Below are positions 54,633 through 62,870 of a DNA stretch of 64,000 nucleotides, in pieces. The DNA is from Bacteroidota bacterium (GTDB taxonomy: Bacteria > Bacteroidota > Bacteroidia > Chitinophagales > JADIYW01). The notes beneath the pieces were generated by a model. The model was given only the letters and a program-made list of their open reading frames with translations. It searched no databases and had not been told where the DNA came from. The first letter of the stretch is position 1. The number at the start of each line of letters is the position of its first letter. The translations under genes were made by a program, and so were the position numbers. The stretch is taken from NCBI GenBank assembly GCA_963169645.1, contig CAUJCO010000010.1:1-64000 (forward strand). The letters run 5' to 3'.

Positions 54633-56189
54633 ATGGCAGCAATAAAGATACTATGGGCAGATGATGAAATTGATTTACTAAAACCACAAATTCTATTTTT
54701 GGAACAAAAAGGCTATGTAGTAGATCCGGTGAGCAATGGTTTTGATGCATTAGACAAATGCAAAACCGAACATTTTGATATCATATTTTTAGATGAACAC
54801 ATGCCCGGCATTTCCGGTTTAGAAACTTTGTCTAGAATTAAAACAGACAACAAAGATATTCCGGTAGTAATGATTACCAAAAATGAAGAGGAAAATATTA
54901 TGGAAGAAGCAATTGGTGCTCAAATTGCTGACTATTTAATTAAGCCGGTAAAGCCCAATCAAATCTTACTATCCATCAAAAAATTAATTGATAATAAAAA
55001 ATTAGTTTCCGAAAAAACCAGTACGTCTTACCGACAAGAATTCCAAAATATCATGATGGAATTAAACAACGTAAACACACATCAAGAATGGGCAGATTTA
55101 TATCGAAAACTAATTTATTGGGAATTAGAATTAGAAAAGACAGACAGCATCGACATGAAGAATATTTTGGAGATGCAAAAAGCAGAAGCCAATAAAGAGT
55201 TTTTCAAATTTATTTCTAAAAATTATATCAAGTGGCTGAATAATGCCGGAAAAGAAAATACACCTACTTTGTCTTACACACTTTTTAAAGATAAAGTATT
55301 TCCTACATTAGCTGACTCTGTTCCAACATTCTTTTTATTAATTGATAACTTGCGTTACGACCATTATAAAATGATGGAAAGTTTAATAAAGGAAGACTTT
55401 AGGAAAATTAGTGAAGATTATTTTTACAGCATTTTACCAACCACAACGCAGTACTCACGCAATGCAATATTTTCCGGTTTAATGCCCAGCGAAATAGATA
55501 AAAAATATCCGGACAAATGGTTTTATGACGACGAAAATGCCGGAAAAAATTTACACGAAGGATTCTTTTTACAAGAACAATTTTCCCGAAATAAAATAAG
55601 CAAAAAAATAAGCTATACCAAAATCACCAACCACAAAAGCGGTAAAGATTTAGAGGATACTATCTTAAATTTGATGAACAATGATTTTAATGTCATCGTT
55701 TATAATTTTGTGGATATGCTTTCACATGCACGTACAGAAATGGAAGTATTAAAAGAATTAGCCAGTGACGAAGCGGCATATCGTTCTTTAACGATGTCGT
55801 GGTTTGACCATTCACCGCTTTTAAATGCTTTACAAAAATTAAAAGAAAAAAGAGTGCGTATTATCATCACATCCGACCATGGAACAGTGAGAGTCCAAAA
55901 TCCATCTAAAATAATTGGAGACAAAGCAACAACTACTAATTTGAGATATAAAACCGGAAAAAATTTAAACTTTAACGAGAAAGAAGTTTTCTATATCAAA
56001 AATCCGGAAGAAGCTTTTTTGCCTAAATCCAATTTAAGTTCTTCGTATGTTTTTGCCAAAGAAGATTATTATTTCTGTTATCCTAACAACTACAATCACT
56101 TTGCTAATTACTATCGAAATACTTTCCAACACGGCGGTGTCTCGATTGAAGAAGTAATTGTTCCTATAGCTATCTTTGAAAACAAATAA
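54633..56189 (+). CDS. porX: PorX: response regulator with PglZ (alkaline-phosphatase-like) output domain
   Basis: PorX is the regulator of the type IX secretion system in Bacteroidota. Residues 1-~120 form a receiver domain with the acidic pocket D10-D11-E12, the phospho-acceptor D54 in IIFLDEHMPG, T/S in VVMITKNEE, and K in LIKPVKPN. A helical linker (~125-200) leads to the PglZ-family domain, with FFLLIDNLRYDHYKMM near 230, TTTQYSRNAIFSGLMP, YNFVDMLSHARTEME and ITSDHGTVRVQ, which carry its zinc-site Asp/His. The partner histidine kinase is not in the window. tsaE and ald follow, an arrangement known from related genomes. Confidence 0.95.
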   Translation: MAAIKILWADDEIDLLKPQILFLEQKGYVVDPVSNGFDALDKCKTEHFDIIFLDEHMPGISGLETLSRIKTDNKDIPVVMITKNEEENIMEEAIGAQIADYLIKPVKPNQILLSIKKLIDNKKLVSEKTSTSYRQEFQNIMMELNNVNTHQEWADLYRKLIYWELELEKTDSIDMKNILEMQKAEANKEFFKFISKNYIKWLNNAGKENTPTLSYTLFKDKVFPTLADSVPTFFLLIDNLRYDHYKMMESLIKEDFRKISEDYFYSILPTTTQYSRNAIFSGLMPSEIDKKYPDKWFYDDENAGKNLHEGFFLQEQFSRNKISKKISYTKITNHKSGKDLEDTILNLMNNDFNVIVYNFVDMLSHARTEMEVLKELASDEAAYRSLTMSWFDHSPLLNALQKLKEKRVRIIITSDHGTVRVQNPSKIIGDKATTTNLRYKTGKNLNFNEKEVFYIKNPEEAFLPKSNLSSSYVFAKEDYYFCYPNNYNHFANYYRNTFQHGGVSIEEVIVPIAIFENK

Positions 56190-56202
56190 TCGTATTATAT
56201 AC

Positions 56203-56625
56203 ATGTTGTTTCAAATTGCCAGATTGGATGATTTAAAAGTTGTTGTAGATGCTATATTAACAAACTATACCCAAGACAAAATCTTTTGCTTCTATGGAAA
56301 TTTAGGTGCCGGTAAAACCACATTAATAAAAGAAATTTGCGAACGACTACAAGTAGTTGATGTAATAGCATCACCCACCTATCCTATCATCAACGAATAC
56401 AAAACCAACGACAATAAAGTTGTATATCATATTGATTTGTATAGATTAAAAAGCTTGGATGAAGCGATAAACATTGGCATTGAAGACTATTTATATGCCG
56501 ATAATTATTGTTTTATTGAATGGCCGGATAATTTTGAAAGTATCCTTCCGGATAAGCATATTAAAATAAAAATGACTAAATTAGAAGACGATATCAGAAA
56601 CATCGAAATAATAAAGAATAACTAA
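56203..56625 (+). CDS. tsaE: tRNA threonylcarbamoyladenosine biosynthesis ATPase TsaE
   Basis: A P-loop ATPase that drives the TsaD-TsaB complex making t6A at tRNA position 37. The 140-residue protein has Walker A YGNLGAGKTT at residues 31-40, VIASPTYPIINEY near 57, and the conserved VYHIDLYRLKSLDEA and FIEWPDNF. Upstream extension of the frame would overlap the porX 3' end from a TTG at 56176; the ATG at 56203 gives the normal N-terminus. It is probably co-transcribed with porX. Confidence 0.94.
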   Translation: MLFQIARLDDLKVVVDAILTNYTQDKIFCFYGNLGAGKTTLIKEICERLQVVDVIASPTYPIINEYKTNDNKVVYHIDLYRLKSLDEAINIGIEDYLYADNYCFIEWPDNFESILPDKHIKIKMTKLEDDIRNIEIIKNN

Positions 56626-56664
56626 TTTAGTTCGTTCACCGTTACGAGCAACAGAACAGCAAGT

Positions 56665-57876
56665 ATGGAATCCATTATCGGAAAATTAAAATCGGAATAT
56701 GCCTTATATCCAAAAGAAGTTTTGGCAGAAATTGGCAACAGTAAAAAATCGTTATTTTTAGGCATTCCCAAAGAAACCGAATTCCAAGAAAAACGAATAC
56801 CGCTCACTCCCAATTCGGTGGCGGCTTTGGTGAATTATGGATTTAAAATTTCGATAGAACAAGATGCCGGCATTAATGCCAATTTTAGTAATGAAGATTA
56901 CTTAAAAGCCGGTGCCAACATCGCACTAAATAAAGAAGATATTTTTAAAGCAGATGTCATTTTAAAATCAGCACCTATAAGTGCACCGGAAATTAGTTTA
57001 TTACAAAAAAATCAAATTGTAATTGCTCCTATCCTTTTGCCCACGCAAACAAAAACCATGATTAAAACCATGATGGAAAAAAGGATAACAGCTATTGCGT
57101 TTGAATATGTTCGCGGTGATTACAATACCTATCCGTTTATGCGTAGCATGAGCGAAATAGCCGGAAATTATGCCATTTTAACGGCATCAAAATATTTGAG
57201 CAACGAATATGGTTCCGGCATTTTATTGGGCGGAATTGCCGGACAGCCGCCTGCAAAAGTGTTGATATTAGGAGCAGGAACGGTTGGCGAAGCTGCTGCA
57301 AAAGCAGCCTTAGCATTAGGTGCTTCCGTACAAGTATTTGATGACAATATTTTTCGGTTATCGCGTTTACAAAGCGATTTAGGACATAAAATTTACACCT
57401 CTGTTATTGACCCAATAAATTTGGCGAAAAACATCGCACGAGCACATGTTGTAATTGGTGCATTGAAACCCAAAAATGGAAAAACACCCAAAGTAGTAAC
57501 AGAAGATATGGTTTGTGCTATGAAGAAAAATGCCGTCATCATTGATGTTTCCATTGATCACGGTGGTTGCTTCGAAACGTCGATGGTAACTAATCATAAC
57601 GAGCCAATTTACCGCAAACACGATGTATTACATTATTGCGTTCCAAATATTGCTTCAAATGTTTCTAAAACGGCAAGCTATGCTTTAAGCAATATCTTAT
57701 CACCAATATTAAAAAACGCCGCAGATTCCGGCGGAATTGAGTGTTTACTAAAATACGATGCCAACTTGCGACAAGGTGCTTTCTTGTACAAAGGTGCGTT
57801 AACTAAAGAATTTATCGCAACTAAGTTTGATTTAAAATTTACCGACTTAGACTTGTTGATGAGTGCCGACTTTTAA
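56665..57876 (+). CDS. ald: Alanine dehydrogenase
   Basis: An NAD-dependent enzyme that interconverts alanine with pyruvate and ammonia. The 403-residue protein has the family N-terminal pattern FLGIPKETEFQEKRIPLTPN, followed by a Rossmann domain with VLILGAGTVGEAAAKAALALG near 198-218, and IDVSIDHGGCFETS near 290. It carries ~30 extra N-terminal residues, as do relatives in this phylum. The transhydrogenase alpha subunit shares the fold, but no beta subunit follows. It follows porX-tsaE on the same strand. Confidence 0.92.
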   Translation: MESIIGKLKSEYALYPKEVLAEIGNSKKSLFLGIPKETEFQEKRIPLTPNSVAALVNYGFKISIEQDAGINANFSNEDYLKAGANIALNKEDIFKADVILKSAPISAPEISLLQKNQIVIAPILLPTQTKTMIKTMMEKRITAIAFEYVRGDYNTYPFMRSMSEIAGNYAILTASKYLSNEYGSGILLGGIAGQPPAKVLILGAGTVGEAAAKAALALGASVQVFDDNIFRLSRLQSDLGHKIYTSVIDPINLAKNIARAHVVIGALKPKNGKTPKVVTEDMVCAMKKNAVIIDVSIDHGGCFETSMVTNHNEPIYRKHDVLHYCVPNIASNVSKTASYALSNILSPILKNAADSGGIECLLKYDANLRQGAFLYKGALTKEFIATKFDLKFTDLDLLMSADF

Positions 57877-57877
57877 T

Positions 57878-59077
57878 TTATCCAAACAATCTTTTCTTAA
57901 AATCATTCTTAGTCGGTATTGGTAAAAATACCGATGTAAACAAAATAGAAATTAATAGTAATGGTATTACAGCAGCATGATAAGTTTGAGGATTTGCCCA
58001 CCATCCTATCAATAATACAATTAATAAAATGCGGTATATTTTCAAGAAAATAGCTGCAAAATTTGGAATATTTTTTTTCATCAAAAAATAAATAATCGGG
58101 ATGTTTAAAGGCATCGCCCATAAAATATTTAAATTCCATTTGGTGCATTCGTGTGCAGTGAAAAACCACATAAACAAAAACAAATAACCCAACAATCCTA
58201 AGATGGTGAAATATATTATCGGAATCCATTTGTATTTAGAAAACAAAGCAAACTTTACTTGCAATACCAAAATAAGCAACAATAAAAACCAAAATACAAT
58301 TCCGGGTGTGAACCAATTGCTTTCTGTATGTTCTGGAATTGTGTCTAATATTAATTGATTACTACTTACTAATTTTTTGCCATCCACAACAGCACCGTCA
58401 AAAGCTTGCATTAATTCATCCGGTAAAAATGTTCTACCAAATCCGGATTCTTTATCTGTTGGAACACCAATTAATAAATCCATTCCTAAATCTAACCACT
58501 CGTCTTTTACATTTCTATCTATTAATTGTCTGTAAGATGATTTATCATCTACATCCGGTGCAAACGAGGTTTTTTTAAAAAGTGATAATATAATATCACG
58601 TGGTCGAGTAGAACAATTATCAAACAAAAAATCATAGATATAATATTTGTTTTCTTCACGTGCATTGATGGTTAATCGTTCAAATAATAATTGTTTTTGT
58701 TCGTGTGTAAGGTTCAGTGTTTGTTCGTAAATACTTCTATTTTCTTCACGATACATCTCCTCAAAAGAATTAAAATTATCTATGGATTCGTAATACAACA
58801 AACTGCGTTTAATAAATTTTTCAATAAAACCGGGTTCTGAAAAATCAAACGTACCATAGTTGTAAACTAAGTCCCAACCTAAGATGGAATCTTTAATGCG
58901 GATGGCAGTATGGCCAAAATTTTGCCAAATTTCGGCATCAGCACTTCCTACTGTAAGTAAACTAATTTTTGCATGCGTTGTAAGTTCCGGTACTTGCACC
59001 TCTTTGTTGTTAGAGTATGCTAATTGCACAAACAACATTGTAGCAATAAAAAATCTGAATTGGATTTTTGTAAACAT
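57878..59077 (-). CDS. DUF4105 / Lnb-like membrane protein
   Basis: A 399-residue protein with a signal peptide (residues 1-22). A periplasmic domain (~35-240) is of the DUF4105 family, now named after the lipoprotein N-acyltransferase Lnb. Conserved points are LTVGSADAEIWQNFGHTAIRI with a likely catalytic His and YIYDFLFDNCSTRPRDII with a likely catalytic Cys. About five membrane helices occupy ~255-390. Lnb enzymes move an acyl chain onto the N-terminal Cys of lipoproteins, so this is a candidate lipoprotein-modifying enzyme; that function is inferred from family. lgt, which starts lipoprotein maturation, lies 0.6 kb beyond its start on the same strand, with msrB between. It converges with ald across one base. 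Confidence 0.85.
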   Translation of the reverse strand: MFTKIQFRFFIATMLFVQLAYSNNKEVQVPELTTHAKISLLTVGSADAEIWQNFGHTAIRIKDSILGWDLVYNYGTFDFSEPGFIEKFIKRSLLYYESIDNFNSFEEMYREENRSIYEQTLNLTHEQKQLLFERLTINAREENKYYIYDFLFDNCSTRPRDIILSLFKKTSFAPDVDDKSSYRQLIDRNVKDEWLDLGMDLLIGVPTDKESGFGRTFLPDELMQAFDGAVVDGKKLVSSNQLILDTIPEHTESNWFTPGIVFWFLLLLILVLQVKFALFSKYKWIPIIYFTILGLLGYLFLFMWFFTAHECTKWNLNILWAMPLNIPIIYFLMKKNIPNFAAIFLKIYRILLIVLLIGWWANPQTYHAAVIPLLLISILFTSVFLPIPTKNDFKKRLFG

Positions 59078-59186
59078 TATAGCACAATATAGAAATAAAA
59101 CTTTTTATTCTAAACAGCGTTAAATAAAGATAACATGTCAAAAAAAATTAGAACAATAGCAAATTAACATACAACAAATTGTAACT

Positions 59187-59705
59187 ATGTTTTACTATAA
59201 AAAATATGTATTTTTAATTATTACATCGATGTTATTGAGTTGCAATACACCATCTTCTAACAAGATTTCAAATCAACAATTAATTAAAAATAAAACGATG
59301 ACAACACCTAAAATACAAAAAACAGAGGCAGAATGGAAAGCTATTTTAAGTGATGAAGAATATCATGTGCTACGAGAAGCCGGAACCGAACGTGCATTTA
59401 CGGGAAAATATACGGACTTGGATGCTGATGGAAATTATTATTGTAAAGCTTGTGGTCATTTATTATTCACTTCAACTACCAAATATCATAGTGGTTGCGG
59501 ATGGCCGGCATTTTATGATATTGCCAATGATAGTGCTGTTATTACAAAAATGGATTATAAATTTGGAATGACAAGAATTGAGGTATTATGCAAAAACTGT
59601 CATTCTCATTTAGGCCATGTATTTGATGATGGACCACAAAATAAAACAGGATTGCGTTACTGCATTAATTCTATCAGTTTAGATTTTAAAGAGCAAGAAA
59701 AGTAA
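59187..59705 (+). CDS. msrB: Peptide-methionine (R)-S-oxide reductase, predicted lipoprotein
   Basis: Reduces methionine-R-sulfoxide in proteins. The 172-residue protein has a lipobox (L-L-S-C19), so it should be anchored on a membrane facing the periplasm. The MsrB domain spans ~45-168: zinc Cys pairs C86-x2-C89 and C135-x2-C138, the substrate region YHSGCGWPAFYD near 100-111, and the catalytic Cys159 in LRYCINS. It converges with lgt, whose coding frame ends one base after its stop codon. Confidence 0.93.
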   Translation: MFYYKKYVFLIITSMLLSCNTPSSNKISNQQLIKNKTMTTPKIQKTEAEWKAILSDEEYHVLREAGTERAFTGKYTDLDADGNYYCKACGHLLFTSTTKYHSGCGWPAFYDIANDSAVITKMDYKFGMTRIEVLCKNCHSHLGHVFDDGPQNKTGLRYCINSISLDFKEQEK

Positions 59706-60530
59706 TTAATTGGCAGTTTGCGTTTCTTTCTTATTTCGCATCGATAGATAATAAATAAAGAAAGAAATTGCAATAAACGGAAAACTTAACCATTGGCCAT
59801 GTGTTAATGTAACACCTAACATCGTGAGCGGATTTTCATCTACTTTCCAATATTCCAAAAAGAATCTTCCGGCAAACATCATAAACAAGAAAATTGCCAT
59901 TAAACTACCTTCTTGAGGTTTGTGTTTTTTATAAATGTAGATAGAAATTATTACGACAAAAATTGCCACATACAAGAAACCTTCAAATAATTGAATAGGA
60001 ACACGTGGCATGGTTTCACCTAATCTTTCAAACACAACTCCCCAACTTCCATCGGTATAATCACCTACAATTTCCGAATTGAAGAAATTTCCAAAACGAA
60101 TAAACGAACCACCAATCGCAGTTGGTATCGCTACTCTATCTATAATCCATAAAAATGTAAGTTCCGGATGTTTGCGTTTGTATAAAATTAAAGCGATTGT
60201 AATAGCGATTGCTGCTCCATGACTAGCTAAACCACCTTTCCAAATTTGGATAATTTCTAATAAATGTTGGCTGTAATAATCCCATTGATAAAAGAAAACA
60301 TGTCCTAAACGAGCACCCAAAATTACAGCAATAAACATATACATCAATAATTGGTCGGCTCCTTCCGTATCTTTATTTTCACTTTTAAATTCCCAAAATA
60401 AAATTTGATATCCTAAAAAGAAAGCAGCACCATATAACAAGCTATACCATCTGATTCCATACGATTCCGTAATCATAAAAATTTCAGGCTGCACATTCCA
60501 ATGAACAATAAATGAAAGCAAACTTTCCAT
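59706..60530 (-). CDS. lgt: Prolipoprotein diacylglyceryl transferase
   Basis: Transfers diacylglycerol to the lipobox Cys of prelipoproteins in the inner membrane. The 274-residue protein has about seven membrane helices. Conserved motifs are GARLGHVFFYQWDYY, GGLASHGAAIAI near 105-116, and the signature GGSFIRFGNFFNSEIVG near 148-164, with the essential Arg and Asn. GRFFLEYWKVDE is near the C-terminus. The N-terminal segment IRWYSLLYGAAFFLGY matches the family. The window contains its likely substrates: the lipobox proteins at 50077 and 59187. Confidence 0.95.
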   Translation of the reverse strand: MESLLSFIVHWNVQPEIFMITESYGIRWYSLLYGAAFFLGYQILFWEFKSENKDTEGADQLLMYMFIAVILGARLGHVFFYQWDYYSQHLLEIIQIWKGGLASHGAAIAITIALILYKRKHPELTFLWIIDRVAIPTAIGGSFIRFGNFFNSEIVGDYTDGSWGVVFERLGETMPRVPIQLFEGFLYVAIFVVIISIYIYKKHKPQEGSLMAIFLFMMFAGRFFLEYWKVDENPLTMLGVTLTHGQWLSFPFIAISFFIYYLSMRNKKETQTAN

Positions 60531-60778
60531 ACGTAGGTTAATTTTTAATGTGCCAAAGTTAGTATTTTATTTTATTTATATGGAAATGTATAAACATTTT
60601 GAATTGTAATCATCGTTAAATAAAAGCTAAAAACGATTTGTTTTGTTCGTATTGATAAACATACCTCCAATACGTTGCAAAAAATTTCATTTATTCTGAT
60701 AAAAAATAACATTCAATTTACAATTTGCTCTATATTTTTGTTAGGATAGATTTTACGCTTTTTAATCATTTATGTACC

Positions 60779-61480
60779 TTGAAAAAAACATCCGAAAAGT
60801 TTACTATTCAGATCGCAAAAATTGATCATCTTTCATTTGCAGAGGAACTGTGTAAAATGTATGAAGAATCTGCAAAAAAACGAGGTACAGGGATAGCTAA
60901 ACGCGATCCGGAATACATCAAAGAAAAAATAAAACAAGAAAAAGCTATTATAGCTCTAACGGCTACCAATCAGTTGGCAGGATTTTGTTATATAGAAACA
61001 TGGGAAGGCAAAAACTACGTTGCAAATTCCGGTTTAATTGTGAAAGAAATATATCGACATCACGGATTGGCAAAAAGAATTAAAAAATTTGTTTTTGAAC
61101 ATACGCGTAAAAAATTTCCAAACGCAAAAATATTTGGTATAACAACCAGCTTAGCAGTGATGAAGCTCAATTCCGATTTAGGTTATAAGCCGGTTACATT
61201 TTCGGAGTTAACACAAGACGATGCATTTTGGAGTGGCTGTAAAAGTTGCATCAATTACGATGTGCTAACACGCACAGATAGAAAAAATTGTTTGTGTACG
61301 GCTATGCTTTTTAATCCAAAAGATGAAAAGAAAAAAGAATTTGCCAAGATTAAAAAAGTAGAAAAGAAAATTCCGGCTAAATTAAAAACGCCGAAATCGC
61401 AACGTATAAGAGTGGTTAAAACAGCCGGAAAAAGTAAAGAAAATAAAAAATCAGAATCAACATCCAAAAAAGAAAAATAA
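60779..61480 (+). CDS. GNAT-family N-acetyltransferase upstream of argG
   Basis: A 233-residue acetyl-CoA-dependent acyltransferase. The acetyl-CoA loop is VKEIYRHHGLAKRIKKF, preceded by the beta-strand core NYVANSGLIV. FGITTSLAVMKLNSDLGYKPV completes the GNAT pattern. Two Cys clusters, WSGCKSCINY and RKNCLCTAM, follow, and the last ~45 residues are a very basic tail (Lys, Arg, Ser). It lies five bases before argG, so an arginine-pathway role is likely; N-acetylglutamate synthesis is the obvious guess but is not proven. No ATG is in frame near the start. A TATTTTTG -7-like box at 60733 supports the TTG at 60779 over 60725. Confidence 0.8.
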   Translation: MKKTSEKFTIQIAKIDHLSFAEELCKMYEESAKKRGTGIAKRDPEYIKEKIKQEKAIIALTATNQLAGFCYIETWEGKNYVANSGLIVKEIYRHHGLAKRIKKFVFEHTRKKFPNAKIFGITTSLAVMKLNSDLGYKPVTFSELTQDDAFWSGCKSCINYDVLTRTDRKNCLCTAMLFNPKDEKKKEFAKIKKVEKKIPAKLKTPKSQRIRVVKTAGKSKENKKSESTSKKEK

Positions 61481-61485
61481 AAGAC

Positions 61486-62688
61486 ATGAATAATAAAGTA
61501 GTATTGGCGTATAGTGGTGGTTTAGATACTTCGTATTGTGTAAAATATCTAACGGAAGAAAAAGGATTAGATGTGTATGCAATAACCGTAAATACAGGTG
61601 GTTTCACCGATGCACAATTGAAAGATATAGAAACAAGAGCCAAACAACTCGGTGTTAAAGAATTTGTGGTGAAAGATGTGGTAAAAGATTACTACGACCA
61701 ATGTATTCGTTACTTAATTTATGGTAATGTATTAAAAAATAACACGTATCCATTATCGGTATCTGCAGAACGTGTCTTTCAAGCTATTGCAGTTGCTGCG
61801 TATGCCAAAGAGATAAACGCATCGTACATTGCTCACGGCAGCACCGGTGCCGGCAACGACCAAGTTCGTTTTGATATGGTATTTAATATTGTGATGCCGC
61901 AAGCAACCATTATTACACCAATCCGAGATAATAAGCTTTCCAGAGAAGAAGAGATTGAGTATTTGAAAAAATATGGTGTAGAGATTGATGCTAAAAAAGC
62001 CGCTTATTCCATCAATCAAGGAATTTGGGGAACCAGTGTTGGCGGCAAAGAAACACTAACATCCAGACACACTTTACCGGAATCTGCTTATCCAACGCAG
62101 CTTAGCAATACGGAAAAAGAAACATCGGTAGAATTGGAATTTAAACAAGGAGAACTGATTGGTTTAAATGGAAAAAGATACCAACATCCAACAGAAATTA
62201 TTACCGCATTAAATCAACTTGCAAGTGCTTATGCCATTGGCAGAGATATACATGTTGGTGATACAATTATTGGCATCAAAGGCAGAGTGGGTTTTGAAGC
62301 AGCAGCTCCATTAATTATTTTAAAAGCACATCACCTTTTAGAAAAACACACGCTGACAAAACAACAACTTTTTTGGAAAGATCAACTCAGCAATGTGTAC
62401 GGTAGTAATTTACACGAAGGTTTATTTTATGAACCTTTGATGCGCGATTTAGAAGCCTTTTTAACAAGCACACAACAACAAGTAAGCGGTAAAGTATTTA
62501 TTACCTTGAAACCATATCATTTTGAATTGGAAGGTATTGAATCGCCGTTTGATTTAATGAGTAGCAAATTTGGTAGCTATGGCGAAATGAACAATGCTTG
62601 GACCGGCGATGATGTAAAAGGATTTGCTAAAATTTTCTCGAATCAAATAATGATTTGGAATAAAGTAAAAGAAGAAAACGAAAAATAA
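61486..62688 (+). CDS. argG: Argininosuccinate synthase
   Basis: Joins citrulline and aspartate with ATP to give argininosuccinate, the penultimate step of arginine synthesis. The protein is 400 residues, with the ATP PP-loop motif AYSGGLDTS at residues 6-14, AHGSTGAGNDQVRFD near 114, IWGTSVGGKE near 178, and GRVGFEAAAPLII in the second half. The gene follows the acetyltransferase by five bases and a terminator follows at 62807. Confidence 0.96.
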   Translation: MNNKVVLAYSGGLDTSYCVKYLTEEKGLDVYAITVNTGGFTDAQLKDIETRAKQLGVKEFVVKDVVKDYYDQCIRYLIYGNVLKNNTYPLSVSAERVFQAIAVAAYAKEINASYIAHGSTGAGNDQVRFDMVFNIVMPQATIITPIRDNKLSREEEIEYLKKYGVEIDAKKAAYSINQGIWGTSVGGKETLTSRHTLPESAYPTQLSNTEKETSVELEFKQGELIGLNGKRYQHPTEIITALNQLASAYAIGRDIHVGDTIIGIKGRVGFEAAAPLIILKAHHLLEKHTLTKQQLFWKDQLSNVYGSNLHEGLFYEPLMRDLEAFLTSTQQQVSGKVFITLKPYHFELEGIESPFDLMSSKFGSYGEMNNAWTGDDVKGFAKIFSNQIMIWNKVKEENEK

Positions 62689-62806
62689 ATTTCAGTTTAT
62701 TGGTTTTAACCAAAAGAATGGATTACCCAAAGTATGCGTATTTTTTAATACAAAAAAAGTGATAAATCCCAAATTGCAGATTATAACTCTTACTAATTAC
62801 AAAAAG

Positions 62807-62846
62807 AAAAGCGGCGAAAATGGAACATTTTCGTCGCTTTTCTTTT
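62807..62846. terminator. Terminator between argG and the convergent rny gene
   Basis: A 16-bp stem starting AAAAGCGGCGAAAATG (62807-62822), which pairs with its complement ending at 62841 with one G-T pair, loop GAA, then a T-rich tail. The A-run at its left side would make it work for rny too. Confidence 0.85.
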
Positions 62847-62870
62847 TATCTGTTTTTGCTGTATCAACAA

